In this document: positions 24,127-35,633 of the stretch, piece by piece
Layout: every line of letters begins with the position of its first letter
Numbering within the stretch: position 1 is the stretch's first letter
NCBI GenBank assembly: GCA_004794655.1
Contig: SMMW01000130.1
Span: 1,302,001 to 1,366,000 of the forward strand
Source of the DNA: Marisa cornuarietis
Lineage: Eukaryota > Mollusca > Gastropoda > Architaenioglossa > Ampullariidae
Direction: 5' to 3'
Length of the DNA stretch: 64,000 nucleotides
Notes under the pieces: generated by a model
The model's input: only the letters and a program-made list of their open reading frames with translations
Told to the model about the DNA's origin: nothing
Databases searched by the model: none
Made by a program: the position numbers and the translations under genes

Positions 24127-27100
24127 CGCTGCATACTTGATTTGTCAAAGAACAACTGTTTGTCAGTATTTGATGGAGAGGTATGGTGCCTTTCTTAGGC
24201 TCAGATTCACTTGCTGGGAAACATTGTCATCTGGTCTGCGGCCACTCTTTCAGTGATGCTGTATTTACTGCTTGGAGTGTTCTACTATCTGAGACGACAG
24301 CGGGCAGTTTATGACATCACAGAAGGTAGCATTTCTGGTAACAGTTTTTTTAGATCTAAAAATGAAGAAAACATGATTTTAGAAAAGAAAAATTAGAATT
24401 AATGCAGTTAAACCTCATTTCAACCCACTCTTAGATATGACCCAAAAAATTTCACTGACACAACACGCTTTGTAAACATCATCTCTATTATGTAATAACG
24501 TAAATAAGTACATTTTGAAAGAGACTGCTTGTTCGCCAGTCATTTTGACCCAGAACTATATTGACCACCTGCCTTTAGTCCAATTGATCCAGCCATGACC
24601 ATCTTGGCCCATGTGAAACTATATCGCCCCAACACGGAAAGTTGAATTGACTCCCGCCCCCATAAAAACAAAACAAATGTGTTGCCGATATCACAAGTAG
24701 CTATTAAATTCAAATATTACCAACAAAGCTATGCATCGTTCAAACAAGTTCAGCCACTAGCTTACAAAACAAAAATGGCCACTTGGCAATACACATTCAG
24801 AGAACAAATCTCAAAATCTCTATAATCGTTGTTAATTGTCATTTATTCCTTAGTTTGGAGGCTTGTGTTAAATGTATATCAGTCAGTCGTCCCTTGCCTG
24901 GCACCTGGCGTTGGGGGGAGCACATGGATAGACGTGGCAGCTGATAGGGCCCGCCACTCTTGCCTATTTTGGGCAATAGTCAGCAGGTCCTGTACAGGAC
25001 GACCAGTCCAGTCTTTGACGTTCGTAAGCCAGTTCTTTCTCTGACCACCGCGGCGTCGGCCACCCTCCAAGGTGCCTTGAAGGATAGTCTTCGACAAGGT
25101 GTCGTGCCGGGTTACATGGCCAAAGAAGACCAGCTTACGTCGCTTGACTGTTGATAGTAGAGGTTCCTGGTGTCCTACCAGTGTGGCAATCTTGTTTCTT
25201 ACAAAGTCGTTGGTTTTGTGTTCTTTGTATGAGATCCGGAGCAGCCTCCTCAGACACTTGTGCTCGAATGCCTGGATTCTCCTTTCTGTTTCGGCGAGTA
25301 GAGTCCACGTGTCGCATCCGTAGAGCAGGATCGGCACTACCAGGGATTTGTATAGCCTGTACTTGGTAGTGAACCTTATCTTGTGGCTATGCCAGATCCT
25401 ATCTAGCCTAGCCATTGCCGCTGTTGCTGTTGCGATCCTGATGCGGATATCTTGCGTGGAGCTGCCGTCCTTGGAGAGAGTGGCTCCCAAGTACTTGAAG
25501 CTGCTTACCTCTTCGAGCTGTACCCCGTTCATATAGATCTCTGCTTTGCCGTTGCCATTGATCATAACTTTGCTCTTTTCTGTGCTGGTCTCCATTCCAT
25601 ATGCGTTTGAGCTGTCTGTCAGTCTGTTGGTGAGGTCTTGCAGTTCCTTGTTTGTACCTGCTAACAGATCTATATCATCTGCAAAGCGTAGGTTGCAGAT
25701 TGGTCTTCCACCGATTGAAATGGAGGTATGGTGGTCATGAAGAGCTTCAAGCATGATGTTCTCCAAGAATATATTAAACAACACGGGTGATAGGGGACAT
25801 CCTTGACGTACCCCTACTGTGGTACGAAAGTAAGCTCCTATTTGGTTGTTAAGCAAAACTGTACTCGTTGAGCTGTTATACAACGCTTCAACGACTTGGA
25901 CAAGCCCTTCTTCAATGTTGAATTTCCGCATCACATGCCATAGCCTCTCGTGCCAGACTCTGTCAAATGCCTTCTTAAAGTCAATGAAGTTGTGGTAAAG
26001 GTCCCGCTGATGCTGCAGATGCTTTTCTATAAGAAGACGACAGTTGAAGATCTGCTCAACTGTGCTTCTACGTGGTCTGAAGCCAGCCTGTTCTTCTGCT
26101 AGCAGCTCTTCTGCTGTGGTTCTGATGCGGTTCTGTATGACCTTCAGCATGACTTTGCTTGGGTGACTGATAAGGCTTATGGTTCTGTAGTTCTGACACT
26201 GTTTGCTGTTTCCTTTCTTTGGGAGGGGAATGATTAGTGACTGCGTCCATTCTCTGGGCCATTCCTTGCGCTCCCAGACTCTTTGGCACAGAACAGTTAG
26301 GGCTTTTGTAGTTGCTTCCCCACCCTGCTTGAGCAGCTCAGCTGGTACATTATCAACGCCTGGTGACTTTCCTCCCTTCAGACTATGTACAGCTCTTTCG
26401 ACCTCTTCCCGTAGGACTGGTATGTCTGCAGGTTCACTGTCTCTAGTCTGGTTGTTTTGGAGAATGTTGGCGTCGGTCTTCAGCTGGTAATTGTACAGGT
26501 CCTTGCAGTATTCTGTCCATCGGTTGAGTACAGCATTGCCTTCTGTGAGAAGGTGACCATTGCTGTCTTCGATGACTGAGATCTTTTGCTGGTCTGTCTT
26601 AGTGAGGGTCTTTAGAAGTTGGTAGGCCTTTTTGCTGTCACCTCGTGCCATTCCAACCTCTATGTCCTGGCACTGCTTCTCGATCCAGCTCTCTCTAGCT
26701 GCCTTCATCCCTTTCTTAATGGCACAATTCACTTCTTTGTATTTGGTTGCTGCTTCTGGTTTGCTTTTCTTTTCTCTCTTCAAGGCCCTCCTTTGGTCAC
26801 AGAGGTCTAGTATGTCGTTCGTGACCCATGGCTGTTTCTTGTTTCTATGTCGCCCTAGAACCTCTTGGGCTGTCGACAGTAGCACCTCTTTGATGTTTCC
26901 AGAGAGGGTGTCTACATCACAGTCCACCAGGTTCAGTGCGCCAAATTTTCCGCCAACCGTGGCCTTGAAGACTTCTGCAACCTTTGGGTCTTGCAGCTTC
27001 TCCAAATCAAAGCGAATTCGGGGAGTGTTTGAGAGTCGCTTCGCTTTCAGCCTCAGCTTCAGGTTTGTTAGAACAAGGTCATGGTCGCTGCCTATGTCAG

Positions 27101-30100
27101 CGCCTGGGTACGTCCTTGTCTTGGCCCTGTTGATGCTGGATTTGAAGCGTCTCGGCAGTAGGATGTAGTCGATCTGATTATGGACCAGTCCGTCTGGTGA
27201 GTGCCAGGTGCCCGTCCTTGATTTCTTGTGGGGATACAAGGTGTTGGCTAAGGTGAGTCTCTGGCTCTGTGCGAACTCAAGGAGTCTGATGCCCCTGTCG
27301 TTGGTTTCACCAAGGCCAAATTTCCCCACCGTTCCTGCCCAATGCTGGTAGGCGTCTGGTCCGACCTTGGCGTTCCAGTCTCCGAGCACAACCAGGATGT
27401 CCTTTTTTGGAACTGCCTTCACAATCTTGTCCAGTTGTTGGTAGAATTCTTCCACTTCGTCGTCTCCATGTGTGGAAGTTGGAGCGTATACTTGGACAAT
27501 GGTGACATTATGAGGCTTGGCTGAGACACGAATGGAGATCAGCCGGCTGGATACGGGTGTACAGCTGATGACGGCCGCGGCCACCTTCCTGTGCACGAGG
27601 AAGCCCACGCCGTACTCATGCCTGGTGTCCTCCCCACTGTACCACAGTCTGTGGCCGTCTTCCGTCACTGTTTCCCCAAATCCTGTCCATCTGACCTCCG
27701 CCAGTCCCACAATGTCCCACTGATACCGTTTCAGCTCGTGTGTGAGTTGGTGCACTTTTCCGCACTGGTATAACGTGCGTACGTTCCACGTGCCAATGGT
27801 TGTTCCTTCTCTTAGTTTGATTTCTGTTTTGGTTTCAGTCTTGGTCTTGTAAGACCAAGACCAAGACCAAGACTGAAATGTATATACAGATGTTTGGTTA
27901 ATACCAGATAGGTATTAACCCACATATTCATTTAACCTGGGCCAATTCAACCTTCAATGTTGGGATGACGGGGTTTTACATGGGACAATAAGGTCATGAT
28001 AGGCTTGACTTGACACAGACAGAAGGTGAATATGGTATTGGGTTGAAATGACCAGACCTCCTTTCATTGTTGTCTTCAGTTAATTGTGCTTCATTAACAA
28101 CCTTTTGCAGAAGTCATGTGTTTATAAAAATAAGATTCTTGTGACTGACTGTTTATGTTCTATCGCAACTTTTAGCAAAAATCATGGTTAAAAAGTACAA
28201 ATAGTGCATTTTTAAGAGAGCATCTTTGTCTGCTTTGGTACATGTGTATTGATCTATTGCTCTTACCTGGAGAGTTAATTTCCCTATAAATCTTCAATCA
28301 AGCTAAACAATGGCAAAATAAGTAAGCATGACTGAGGAAAAGCAAAAATGATAAAAACACAATGATATTGTTTAAGAGCTTTATTTCAACATTTTAATAA
28401 ATAATCTTGAATACATATACAAATGTTTGAAGTCATAGTTCCTGGAATGAAAGCAGGCTGGTCGACCTCCCTGTTAAAACCCCTCTCAGTTAAGATCTGA
28501 TTTTGATGGATTTTGGCAGGTCTAAATAGGGAGGTTTTCTGACTGTTAGAACAGCTTACAGTATAAACAGTAATTACATCGACTATATAAAACTATGGAA
28601 TTTTGTCTCAAAAATTTTTCCCACCGTGATTTTATTATCCACTTACAATCCACTACCTCAAGTGCATTGCCACCCTCTAGTCAAGGAGGCGATAACAGTT
28701 GTGGTGGCGCCTGCCGCCACAGGACCGACTTGCTTCCCCTCCCTCCCTATCAGTCTGTCTCTCTCAACTTAAACATTGTACCCTCTCAATTTGCAATTTG
28801 CATTTGCTTGGCTGAGTATTGTTGCAATTTGCAGTGCATAGAGATTTTGTTTTTCATTTGGAGCCATATGCACTGATGATGTCTTATCAGGGAAAAATAA
28901 ATATGCTCAGGAACGAAGGACACAAACTAAACATAGTCTCTGACCTTCCTATAGACAAAGGAAATATCTCTGGTGAATTTGGTGAGGACTGGACAAACTG
29001 TGTGTTACCCTTCTAGTTCAAAACCCACACACACCACCACTTTCAGCATTATTTATAATAAAATTTCACTCGGTCATCCTAGAAGAAAACTTGTTCCCCA
29101 TAGACTTGTTCCTAATTGCTCTTGTTTTTTTCGTTTTCATTTTTGCAGCAGAGTGGCAGCACTTTATTTTTGTTGGGGAGCTGCTGGTTGGGGGGTACCT
29201 CTTGCACTACCTCCCGTTTCTAACAGATGACCGCACACTATTTCTCCACCACTACCTGCCAGCACTTATCTTCAAAATCCTTACCTTGGCAGCACTTTTG
29301 GATCACCTGTTAACTGTCGAGTCCAGGTAAGCAAATACACGGGCCAGCCCTCTGGCTGATAGTAGCTGCTGGGTGAGGGTCAAGTTGCTGTGTGCTTGCA
29401 TGTTGAGTTTTCTAGAGACAAGTGTTCCAGAGTACACTGAAACCTCAGCATTGGAACCCCCAGCATGTAAATTTCCACTATAAGAAATTAAGCGTTCAAT
29501 ACCTTACCCTAACCTAGAATCCGGTATAAGAAACAATGGTCGGAAAAGTAAATCTGAATTCTGAACTCTGAATCTTTTAAAATTGAGAATTTTGCAGCCT
29601 AATAATTATCCAGGCAATAGAAGTGCCTATTGGCAGATTTCCATTATAAACCATTTTGTTCTCGTTTTTATTTGAGAGTGCGCTTTGTTGTGTTTTCAGG
29701 CAAAAGTGTCGTGTGTGTCACATGCCATAAACCATAGGAAGATCTGTCTGAAAGGTTCAGTTATGAAGAGCCTCTACCCTATCTGTGTAGCGTTTTGTGT
29801 GAAGAGTGCTCTTATGAGTGGGTGCGAGCGTGTGTGTACATTTTCATGTAACTACGCTCGCGGCACTCTTCTACCTTTTTCAACAAAAAGGGCCGACATT
29901 TAATGTTAAAAAGAAAAAGAATGAATGAACAAACAGGATTAACTATGGGTAGTCAACGATATGAGCTCTGCGGCAGTGCCACTTAACTGAAGATGAGATA
30001 ATTCAACACAGGTGAACAGGTAAACCGGTATCCGATAGTTCCAAGGTACGATGAATGGGTAGACAGATGATCCGATGAGCAGATAATCCAAACAGGTGAC

Positions 30101-31236
30101 CCGATATCCAACACAAAACGATGTCACAATAATTCGTCCAAATTGCTGTTTAATAAGTTAGACATATTCCTAGGTCGAGATTTGGAGTTCAACCAGTTGG
30201 TCTTGTCCCTCAGCTCAACACGCGACTCATTGGAACTACCCCTTGTTAGTGAAGATGCTACCGGTTCGCAGCAAAAGCTTCTGTCGTCACCGTAAATTCT
30301 CTCTGATGACCTGCCGCCGTACCTGTCCTCTACTGTTGAGACACTGATGGTTTGCAGTAAAAACTCTTGATAAAACCGTACCGTTCAGTTTTTCCCCACC
30401 TGCTTGCCACAGAATCAGTCCCTCAGGAGTAGAATCAATGGTTTGTAGAGACTGTCTGCCGTCTCCATACAACTCGCCCCTCTCTGGTGTACAATTGTAG
30501 TCGGCATAGATCGTCACGTTGAATAGTCCGTGGCGGCCACTATTACATCACACCATGATGCCTTCCACTAAGATTTCATCTATCTTTTCAAAACAAAGAT
30601 CTCCCATTTCTTAGTTACGTCATGGTGTGATGTAATACGCAGGTCAACGTCACAGCTCAAGAGACTATCCAGGAACGTGCCGCTGTTCCCCTCCCCAGGC
30701 CTTTGAACACTTACTAAAATGAACAATAATAATGATGATATAATATAAAGAAAAGGTTTGAGCCGTGAAACGTTACAATCTGTATAGAAGTTGTCAGTTT
30801 TTTTGTTTTTTTTCGTGATTTTTAAAAAGTTTTATATAGAAGTATGAAGTGCAGGTGTACTTTATACCTTATGCAATCTTTATCCACTGATACTTTTTTT
30901 CTCACTTGTTGAAGTATGTGGAATGTGCTGATGATTTATGCATAATTAGAAAATGGACATATTCTCCAAATAAATCTAGAAATTGCAGCCATTGTTGAGG
31001 TCAATTACAATGATTGTGCCATAGATGATTTCAGACATTACTTTGCCTTTGGTTGCAGATATGTGTCCTTATCAAACTTCGTGATTGGTGGAATGGGCAT
31101 ACTGACCGCTGGGGCTGCCTATGCTTTCTTGCAGTTCTTACCATTTTCTTTTGGAAATGCTGATTTATCTGCAGAAGGCATTCAGAGGCTCACCTGGCGA
31201 GAAAGCTGGGAATTTTTGCAGCATAGCCATGTTTAA
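16478..31236 (+). CDS. POMT1: Protein O-mannosyltransferase 1 (dolichyl-phosphate-mannose-protein mannosyltransferase)
   Basis: Multi-pass ER enzyme that, with POMT2, transfers mannose from dolichyl phosphate to Ser/Thr of secretory proteins such as dystroglycan. Seventeen coding exons: 16478-16555, 16882-17084, 17505-17608, 18764-18961, 19337-19445, 19872-19937, 20672-20765, 21042-21197, 21491-21720, 21863-21955, 22071-22167, 22599-22691, 23407-23521, 23720-23937, 24199-24325, 29149-29326, 31059-31236. They sum to 2337 nt, 778 aa (human about 747), with phases matching at all junctions. Visible: luminal FDELHFAK with the conserved acidic pair (about 94-101), [15 protein letters not shown], the MIR region (about 337-545) with [10 protein letters not shown] and DVNNWWIVK, then C-terminal membrane segments ([22 protein letters not shown]). 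The first 57 residues are an extra N-terminus; an alternative start is Met58 (MSKPFTV). The exon 4 donor (GTTGGT) is weak. The 4.8-kb intron 15 holds an antisense retrotransposon. Confidence 0.97.
17650..18660. repeat. Foldback-like repeat cluster in POMT1 intron 3
   Basis: Short related motifs recur in both orientations: GTTGATTTGACC and GGTTGATTCAACC near 17665-17702, and GTGGCTGAATTGAC, GTGGTTGAATCGAC, CATGGTTGAATTGAC and GGTTGAAGCAACCAGACC between 18555 and 18655. The last motifs resemble the ends of the inverted arms at 24.5 and 28.0 kb. (CA)n and (CT)n tracts lie at 18402-18437 and an (AT)n run at 17799-17812. No coding capacity. Confidence 0.35.
22885..23090 (+). pseudogene. CR1-like LINE reverse transcriptase fragment in POMT1 intron 12
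   Basis: The plus strand encodes, with stops and a frame change, [25 protein letters not shown] and [11 protein letters not shown], matching the RT stretch around the GVPQGSxLGPxLF motif. It is followed by AGCACTATAAAAA and TTATTATTATT at about 23061-23090, the same type of (ATT)n tail seen elsewhere in the window. Dead fragment between POMT1 exons 12 and 13. Confidence 0.55.
24100..24126 (+). repeat. (TG)n microsatellite
   Basis: Uninterrupted TG dinucleotide run of about 13 units in POMT1 intron 14, some 70 bp upstream of the exon 15 acceptor. Confidence 0.9.
24880..27875 (-). mobile_element. RTE-like non-LTR retrotransposon, apparently full-length, antisense in POMT1 intron 15
   Basis: The element is ~3.0 kb and flanked by a 10-bp direct repeat AAATGTATAT (24870-24879 and 27876-27885), the likely target-site duplication. 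One long frame on the minus strand runs from at least 27840 to the stop at 24879-24881 (over 980 codons). Domains in order: APE-type endonuclease with [36 protein letters not shown] and GSDHDLV; reverse transcriptase with [28 protein letters not shown] and the catalytic [10 protein letters not shown]; a C-terminal region with [17 protein letters not shown] and [11 protein letters not shown] see no internal stop or lost catalytic motif. No in-frame ATG was identified at the 5' end. The stop lies within 1-2 bases of the target duplication, so there is almost no 3' UTR. The clade (RTE or a relative) is from memory of domain style. Confidence 0.9.
27832..27878. repeat. Palindrome at the 5' end of the RTE-like element
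   Basis: The sequence TTTCAGTCTTGGTCTTG is followed, after a spacer made of extra AAGACC units, by its reverse complement CAAGACCAAGACTGAAA, giving ~17-bp perfect arms built from a TTGGTC/GACCAA hexamer. The palindrome covers the junction between the open frame and the target-site duplication. It may be a snap-back product of 5' end integration, or a hexamer microsatellite. Confidence 0.7.
28059..29148. other. Rest of POMT1 intron 15, no gene recognised
   Basis: AT-rich intronic sequence between the right inverted arm and exon 16. Open frames around 28595-29016 are short, change frame and show no domain I recognise. A small GC-rich patch at about 28680-28760 (GGCGCCTGCCGCC) stands out but has no clear role. 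Confidence 0.5.
29935..30777. repeat. Composite repeat, short relative of the 2.5-4.0 kb element
   Basis: Lies in POMT1 intron 16. 30627-30777 reproduces both ends of the repeat at 2466-3995 (CATGGTGTGATGTAAT; GTGAAACGTTACA) without its ~1.37-kb interior. At 30541-30559 the sequence ATTACATCACACCATGATG is the near-perfect reverse complement of 30627-30645, so the ends are also inverted relative to upstream DNA. 29990-30115 has short repeated motifs (AGGTGAAC, ATCCGAT, GATAATCCAA) reminiscent of the tandem units at 1-175. Confidence 0.4.
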
Positions 31237-32101
31237 CTAGCATCATTATTAAACTTCATTTCTGGCTTTTGGAAATGAAGAGAGGAAGTGGCCGTACACT
31301 CAAACATATCAAGTTGAAAAACTGCATCCATCCAGTCATTCGCAGAGTAAAAAACATCACACAGCAAGTTAATATCAGACATTCCAAATGATATATGATA
31401 TATTGCATAAAGTAAAAAGCAATTCACAAGAATGGATTTATTTAGAAAATATGGTGAATATATACATGTGTTTGTACAAGAATTTTTTTAAGTTTTTTTT
31501 ATAGGGGTGTTCTCAACACTTTAAAGGAGAACTGTTCATATGAATAAATTAACAAGATGTTAGGCAACCCATCCTTTGCTGACATTATTACTGAACAGCA
31601 AGCACTGGCATAGCATTGCGCAGTAGTCATCTACAAATCTACAGAACAGAAAGTTTCTTTAGCAAAAGAGGATCAAATTGAAATTTTACATAGCAATCCT
31701 ACAGAAACTAGCTTCTAAGAATGCCTTTGCTGTGACATGTCCTGAATGTTTCTTTTTATTCAAATGTTGGTCTATTATGAAGGTACAACAGCTGTTAAAG
31801 AAACAAAAATCCTTTCTTCCCGGTTTATAGGATGAGACGTATTCTCTGTCGGAAGCAAGGATCTGTTCACTAAGACTCTGCGACCTAAGTTGCAGCATGA
31901 CTGTCCATATAGTTGTTATTAAGAGTAAATATCTTTAGATAATGTAATGTATAACTTTTATGTGCAATATTATCCTCTAGGCTTCATATCTTCTTTATCT
32001 TTCTCAGCCTAATGCTGTGTTTTAAAGTTGTGACATGTAAACATTTTTTTTTTATCTGTCTGCATACTTTTCATTTTTTAAGCAGTTTTTATGTAATAAG
32101 T

Positions 32102-32107
32102 AATAAA
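32102..32107 (+). terminator. Candidate POMT1 polyadenylation signal
   Basis: AATAAA followed about 25-40 bp later by a TG-rich stretch (CCTTGTGTTTG), the usual arrangement of a poly(A) signal and downstream element. It is 866 bp after the POMT1 stop codon. Earlier AATAAA-like hexamers (for example near 31543) could be used instead. Confidence 0.4.
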
Positions 32108-34145
32108 ATCTTTACCTGTATGCACTACATGCCTTGTGTTTGACAATATGGTGATAACGAAGGCATTGATCATGATTGTGATGATGATGGCATTGATCAT
32201 GATGATGGCCATGATAATTGTGATGATGATGACCTTGATGACTTGTCAGAAGATGCTCCTTGTGCCAAGGGAGGAGCTGAATAAATCAGGACAGTAAGAA
32301 AGGGAAAGTTTGCAAAGCGAATAAGGGAAATTTGCTTTGGTAAACTGTTTACATCCTTGCTAAACACACTTGGTTATCATCATTTGTAGATACATGTAGG
32401 TGCAAGGAACTTTTGGCCAAGAGCAAGTTGGATTGAAGGCTGAGATGCAACAATTGATTCTTTCTTTACTGTGCATTTATTGGCAATGAAACAGCATTTA
32501 ATAAAATTAAAAGAACTTTGAGAAAACTACTTCAGGTTGGTGTTAATGGAGTTTTCTTCAAACCATTCAATATGTATATGTATGCAAATGCACAATTTTT
32601 CATTGGGGTATGCAAATACTGTATGTTTAACTAATGAACCCCTAGCAGCACAGAATGTCGAAAACACGTCCCTGAGAAAGTATATGGGACCCGTGGATTT
32701 TTAGCATTCTAGCAACTTTCGACCCCCTTCCCAAACCCCAAAGTGTTCTTTCCCAAAGTTGTATAGGGGTTCTAGTTAACGATGTGTAATAAGACATTAC
32801 ACTGTATTTGCCTTTTGCTTATTTTGATGGTTTGATGACACTTTCACCCAGTAATTAAAGGGTCAAGTAGAACAGGATTTGATGCAATAAAAATACACAC
32901 ACGCAGGAATGTATATATATATATATACTTATATTTATTAACCCTCTATATAACTATATATATCTCGCCTGCTCATGAATTTGAACACGTGTACTCATGC
33001 GTGGGACTGTAAAAGTGGTCTCAAAGGATTTATTCCAACAGAAGGTGCGACTCGTAACCCACTGTTTCCTCATGCACAAACATCCAGTGGTGTAAAGGAA
33101 TCAGGGGTTGGGGGGCAAGGAGGGAAGCCGCCTCCTTAGAAAGATATATATATATATGGCACATACACACCTGAGGAACATGGTCTTAGCGCTTAAGAAC
33201 AGAACGAGACATGGGCAACATATGAGGGACAGAAAAACAAATAACGTGAACTACGGAAGAATAAATAACAGTACCAATGATCAATGAAAAACAAATACAG
33301 AAAACGCAAAGAGGAAATAAAGTAACAAAAGGACAGAGTCCCTATATCGCCTTCGAGAGCTGCTTTAATTGTCCTTCCAGTCTTCGCACTCAGGATTTCC
33401 ATGGGTCAGCGACGCGGTCCGTCACACCTTCCCCTTCCCTCTTTTAACCTGAGGAGATGAGCGGATCAACTTACAAGGAAATAAAAGAGTGAAAAATATA
33501 CGATTTAAATAAATGAACGGGTCCGACGAAAGTTTGTGTACCTTCACATCAAAACTCACGAATGATCCATTTGTCCAGACACCCTGGCATGAGTCCAACT
33601 GCTTTAGTGCCACCATTAAGACCGAAACTCAACTGTTCTAACGCTCTTTAATGAAATATACAGGCGCGAACTCTACTGATCCAGTCCAAGAAATGTTACA
33701 TCATATAAAAAGATACAGACGCTGACTGGGAGACTGGAACACACTACCCACGCGCTTTTCCAGCACGATCAGAAGTACAAAATGACGATGACAACAAAGG
33801 GACGGGGCACCATAGGCAGACGAAGGGCATCTTAGCATCGGAGCTGTCTGTCCAGCTAGAATCCACCATTGATTATAAGATAATAAATATTTATTTATAA
33901 CAAAGGCGGAATCAAGGCACTTATACATACATGAAGTCGTACGAGCACACACTATATATCAGCAGGCATCAATTAAATGCGTCTTACAAAATGATTCTCA
34001 CTTGGAGAGTGGATAAAGGACATGTTGACTATTCATAATATGTCATAATCTCAAAATGGCTAAAAATTTTAATTTTCGTCAAAATTTCAGGGGCGTGTCT
34101 GGCCTTAGACATGTGCATCGTAACTACACAAGCAGTCACACACAA

Positions 34146-34147
<2 letters not shown>

Positions 34148-34218
<71 letters not shown>
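34148..34218 (+). repeat. (CA)n microsatellite
   Basis: Long uninterrupted CA dinucleotide run of about 35 units. Open reading frames that cross it are artefacts of the repeat. Confidence 0.95.
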
Positions 34219-34224
<6 letters not shown>

Positions 34225-35569
34225 ATTTTTTCAAAATTTAATTCCTTATTGCTTCAGCATAGCTTCAGCAAGGGTGTGAGCATCTGTCCCTATAATCACA
34301 CATCTTAGAACATAATGCATTATAACAACAGCAATGAAAACTAACTTCTATAAACACATGCACAGAAAGTTCCATGAATATATATACATCGGTATCAATA
34401 CACAGCATCTAGGAAGATATCCTCTTGCACACACACAAAGACTGCATCATCACCATAGACTTCAAACATGACAAAGGAAATCCTGAAAGATAAAACATCC
34501 TCAAGGCCATTGGCCGGCAAAGCAAATTAAGCAACTAATACCAATCTTCGCCCTTCTCACAGGATCCCTCATCCAAAAAGAACTTTTACACCATCCCCAT
34601 AAAACCACCACACATACAACATCTCCACCACCACCACCCCCACCGCCGCCGCCGCCGGAAACTATCGACAGTCAGCCCCGTGAACAGGTATCACATTTAT
34701 GGAAAGGTATTCATTTTATTTTAATAGCTATAAGCCCAGGGTGTATTTTGCGCCATAACATCAGACGATAACGATCTCACATGTACAACAAATGGTGACA
34801 ATATGGCAAAATATGTAGATGAATACATGATCCTAAAAAAACATAGATATGTCGGAGCCGAGGTATTAGGTACTTTAATGTTGACCGTTCATTCCTAGCA
34901 TAAAACGCAGTTCTATTTACTGCACATCCAGATACGGAGGTTTCCTCAGAGACCACTCAGATTAGACATTTGTATGTTTGCTTATTAACAGATATCTTTA
35001 TTAATTTTTTTTTGTATATCCTGTGAACTGCACATGGCGTGTGACTTTCAGTCTGTGTGTGTTCAGAATACTTTTTGTGCGTAACTTGCATGGCGTCTCA
35101 TGTTTTTAATCTTTGCTTATTTATCTTAATCATTATTTTTACCTTTTCTACTCAGATGAGATGTAAGTCATATGCAGGGTGGGTACTCCTTGGTGACAAA
35201 GTCTTGCTACAATTTGCAAGCTTGTCATATGAATGTTTGGGAATCGAGCAGCTGAGAGGTAAGAGCGATCGGGTCACAACCCGAAGGGGCACAGTGTGGC
35301 GTAGGGAATCTTCCCCAGTCGACCCAGGTGTCGAGAATGGTAGGGGAGAGGGAAAGACATGCCCCCACCCTCACAAAAGAGCTGGCCTGGAGAAAAGTGG
35401 ATTCTCTAACACATCCCTTCCTTGCCAAAGGATTGTCAAGCTGTCAGCGCGTCTAGCGTACTTTTTGAAGAAACCTCGTGTAGCCTACTTATTCTTTATC
35501 GTAATCTCAATATAGGTGCATCCACACTGATAAGTGAGTGTGATGTCATTGCCTGCTGTTGGCCGCTTG

Positions 35570-35633
35570 TATAAAGTCTGAGGACCCCGCTACATTGAGA
35601 ACAAGCGGACTTTCACCACACGAAACAGGTCAG
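35570..35633 (+). promoter_or_regulatory. Candidate FMO-A promoter and non-coding first exon
   Basis: A TATA-like TATAAAG at 35570-35576 is followed, 57 bp later, by a perfect splice donor (CAG|GTAAGT, donor at 35634). The sequence between (ACAAGCGGACTTTCACCACA) is conserved in FMO-B. The first coding exon of FMO-A begins right after an acceptor-like ATCTTCCAG. A short 5' UTR exon spliced over ~3 kb would explain why this segment is conserved. Inference; no transcript evidence. Confidence 0.4.

Larger units (their letters stand above)
24537..28058. repeat. Pair of inverted ~120-bp arms around the RTE-like insertion
   Basis: The left arm, about 24537-24655 (from GTCATTTTGACCCA to AGTTGAATTGAC), aligns as the reverse complement of the right arm, about 27940-28058 (from CCAATTCAACCTTC to GGGTTGAAATGACC), with many substitutions. 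Shared landmarks include CATGACC, GCCCATGT/GTCCCATGT and CCCAACA. The arms would form a long imperfect hairpin if the LINE between them were absent, as expected for a foldback element or MITE into which the LINE later inserted. Confidence 0.5.
31237..35250. other. Intergenic region between POMT1 and the FMO cluster
   Basis: The 3' UTR of POMT1 probably starts here. A GAT-rich simple stretch lies at 32155-32245, (AT)n runs at 32913-32927 and 33144-33159, a (CA)n tract at 34148-34218, and a CCACC/GCCGCC run at 34624-34657. At about 33068-33130, CAGTGGTGTAAAGGAA followed by a G-rich run resembles one end of the inverted-repeat elements at 57.8 and 59.6 kb. Short open frames between 33190 and 33950 resemble no family I know. 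Confidence 0.5.

Noticed and set aside
27753..27755. Taking the RTE protein start at 27755
   Set aside because: The codon there is GTG, and the frame continues upstream through [10 protein letters not shown], a conserved endonuclease motif, so the true N-terminus lies further 5'.
25135..27773. Many plus-strand frames of 60-178 codons inside the RTE-like element
   Set aside because: Antisense shadows of the intact minus-strand EN-RT frame.
34029..34308. Long open frames through CA repeats (also at 35590, 36068, 39807 and 46754)
   Set aside because: They encode only alternating His/Thr or Cys/Val from microsatellites and have no splice context.
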